From NCBI GenBank assembly GCA_030149365.1, contig JASBRP010000018.1, positions 19,350-83,349 on the forward strand: a stretch of DNA of 64,000 nt, in the 5' to 3' direction. Below the pieces are notes generated by a model. That model made no database searches, was not told where the DNA came from, and saw nothing but the letters and a program-made list of their open reading frames with translations. How positions within the stretch are numbered: the stretch's first letter is position 1; each line of letters opens with the position of its first letter. Positions 62,657 through 64,000 of the stretch are shown piece by piece. Both the position numbers and the translations under genes were made by a program. The DNA comes from Solimonas sp. (lineage in GTDB: Bacteria > Pseudomonadota > Gammaproteobacteria > Nevskiales > Nevskiaceae).

Positions 62657-62686
62657 GGATCAGGCCACCTTGCGGTGGCCTGATCC
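62657..62686. terminator. hairpin between convergent Nudix and kinase genes
   Basis: GGATCAGGCCACC-TTGC-GGTGGCCTGATCC is a 13-bp perfect stem with a four-base loop, midway between the two stop codons. There is no T run, so it may block transcription from both sides with rho or by itself weakly. Confidence 0.6.
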
Positions 62687-62705
62687 CAAGATACTGCAAG
62701 CGGCG

Positions 62706-64000
62706 TTACTTACCTTGGGATTTGTAGGAATATTGGTGGCCGTACTTGTACCCATAGCTATATCCATAACCGTAGCCGTAGCCGTAGCCGTAGCCATACT
62801 TGCCACCACGCATGCCGACCTGATTAAAGATAGTGCCGCGTAGGGCCACGCCGGCCTGACGCAGCCGGCGCGCGGTTTCATCAATGGCGCGCATCGGGTG
62901 CTCGCCTGCTTTCAGCACGAGCAACGTGCAGCCCGCAAGGCGGCCGATCACTGCGGCATCGGTCACGGCCAGCACTGGAGGTGTATCCACCAGTACGTAG
63001 TCGAACTCGGCAGAGAGCCTCTTCAGCAACTCGGTAAAGCGCTCGTGTAACAGCAATTCCGCCGGATTCGGCGGCACCGTACCGGTCGGGATGCAGCACA
63101 AGCCATCTACAGAGGTCGTCTGCAGCAATGAATCGTAGTCAACATCACCCGCTACGTAGTCGCTGACGCCCGGCTCGCGCTTGCCCGACACGTAATCGTG
63201 CAGGTGGCCACGGCGCAAATCCGCGTCAACAACCACCACACGCTTGCGGGACATGGCAAGCACTGCGCCGAGGTTGATGGAAACGAAAGACTTGCCCAAG
63301 CCCGGTGAAGGGCCTGTCAGCATGACGATGTTGTTGGGTGCCTCTAGTAAAGCGAAATGCAGGGAGGTGCGGAGGCTACGCAGAGCCTCGACAGCCAGAT
63401 TGCCTGAATCAACCGCCGCTAGAATCTGACCGCTCCCACTGCCCTCTTTCTTGATTGCACGAATGATCTTGCGCTGCTCGTCGGAAAACGGGATCGACGC
63501 GTACGTAGGCAAGCCCAGGACGCGCTCAACCTCAGAAGCATCCTCGACTCCTTGATGCATGGCGCGCCGGATCAAAACAATACCGACACCGATGAGAATG
63601 CCCAGCACCACGGAAAGGCCCAGTACGCTGCGGCGATTCGGCTTAGCCGGCCCTAAAGGCCTAACTGCGTAGTCGACAATGCGCACGTTGCCAACTGTGC
63701 CGGCCTTAGCAACCTGCAACTCCTGCGACGAGTTCAGTAGCGAGGTGTAGAGCGCGGTATTGACCTCTACGTCGCGCGCCAAGCCCAGCAGCTCCTGCTG
63801 GGTATCCGGCAACCCCTTGACGCGAGCATTGACCGTGGCCTGTTCACGCTCAATCTGACGCAACTGCGCATCTACCGCCTGCACTACCGGGTGGTTGGTC
63901 GTGAAACGGCGAGTGGCTTCCTCGCGCTTCTGCACAAGTTCGAAACGCTTGGTCTCGAAGTCCACGCTCTGCTGCAGAATCAGCTCCGTTTCCTTGCTCA
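62706..64000 (-). CDS. Wzc-type polysaccharide tyrosine autokinase (5' end beyond window)
   Basis: At least 431 aa of the C-terminal half; translation continues past 64000 with no in-frame stop. The Wzz-like coiled coil leads to a membrane helix (SVLGLSVVLGILIGVGIVLI). The cytoplasmic BY-kinase domain then shows Walker A as TGPSPGLGKSFVSINLG, Walker A' VVVVDADLRRG, and Walker B VLVDTPPVLAVTDA. It ends in a Tyr/Gly cluster of about 13 tyrosines, the usual autophosphorylation tail. It controls polymer length and export with the Wzb-like phosphatase. Confidence 0.93.
   Translation of the reverse strand, partial: SKETELILQQSVDFETKRFELVQKREEATRRFTTNHPVVQAVDAQLRQIEREQATVNARVKGLPDTQQELLGLARDVEVNTALYTSLLNSSQELQVAKAGTVGNVRIVDYAVRPLGPAKPNRRSVLGLSVVLGILIGVGIVLIRRAMHQGVEDASEVERVLGLPTYASIPFSDEQRKIIRAIKKEGSGSGQILAAVDSGNLAVEALRSLRTSLHFALLEAPNNIVMLTGPSPGLGKSFVSINLGAVLAMSRKRVVVVDADLRRGHLHDYVSGKREPGVSDYVAGDVDYDSLLQTTSVDGLCCIPTGTVPPNPAELLLHERFTELLKRLSAEFDYVLVDTPPVLAVTDAAVIGRLAGCTLLVLKAGEHPMRAIDETARRLRQAGVALRGTIFNQVGMRGGKYGYGYGYGYGYGYSYGYKYGHQYSYKSQGK
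62769..62795 (-). repeat. hexanucleotide tandem repeat in the kinase tail
   Basis: About four and a half copies of CCGTAG (plus strand) encode consecutive Tyr-Gly pairs in the kinase C-terminus. Repeats of six bases keep the frame, so copy-number change would add or remove phosphorylatable tyrosines. Confidence 0.7.

Overview
This is high-GC bacterial chromosome, and gene content and order point to a gammaproteobacterium. The block der-bamB-yfgM-hisS-ispG-rodZ-pilW-rlmN-ndk is typical of that class, and aroQ-accB-accC and trmJ/suhB are also classic gammaproteobacterial neighbours. The left part carries genes often seen in lipid- and hydrocarbon-degrading Nevskiales (Solimonadaceae-like) and Xanthomonadales relatives: an acyl-CoA dehydrogenase, a nitronate monooxygenase, an MpaB-family protein, a Baeyer-Villiger-type monooxygenase, a patatin, a COG3687 diiron-type protein and an AraC regulator. 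The order-level assignment is inference from gene content only.

Layout. 1-5.6 kb holds an acyl-CoA dehydrogenase/nitronate monooxygenase/MpaB operon facing an FAD oxidoreductase and a methyltransferase. 5.8-9.5 kb is one very long lipoprotein that fuses a 5'-nucleotidase to a choice-of-anchor-I-like domain. 9.5-11.7 kb is accessory DNA with no intact gene: a nested palindrome of about 205 bp, REP-like repeats and a frameshifted IS4-family element (10456-11636) with 20-bp perfect terminal inverted repeats. 11.7-23.2 kb is a mix of single genes (DUF805, aldo/keto reductase, dienelactone hydrolase, EamA exporter, SDR, LprI-like protein, GGDEF cyclase, pseudouridine synthase, transglutaminase-like protein, DUF1631 protein). 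23.2-30 kb is a coherent catabolic-looking cluster (SRPBCC, LCMT-type methyltransferase, COG3687, BVMO, patatin, SDR) facing a divergent AraC regulator, with a repeated GCGCCAA-type motif between them.

30-39.2 kb carries a two-gene hypothetical operon, ilvD, a lipoprotein, a 1-Cys peroxiredoxin, two tandem paralogous 7TMR-DISM histidine kinases without a visible response regulator, and a MATE exporter. 39.2-43 kb carries cutA, a stand-alone DsbD alpha domain, a TlpA-like thioredoxin, and then aroQ, accB and accC (fatty-acid synthesis entry). 43-53 kb is the conserved housekeeping block on the minus strand. 53-58 kb is an iron-sulfur/cysteine module (cysE, two tandem cysteine desulfurases, the second fused to an IscU-like domain, and an A-type carrier) plus trmJ. 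From 58 kb to the end is an exopolysaccharide region (phosphomannomutase, GDP-mannose pyrophosphorylase, low-molecular-weight tyrosine phosphatase, GDP-mannose hydrolase and a Wzc-type tyrosine autokinase that runs off the window), with suhB embedded.

No rRNA, tRNA or CRISPR array was seen. The most distinctive points are the IscS-IscU fusion with one missing scaffold cysteine, the nucleotidase/choice-of-anchor fusion, the AraC-controlled oxidative cluster, the orphan kinase pair, the isolated DsbD alpha domain, and the nested palindrome beside the broken IS.
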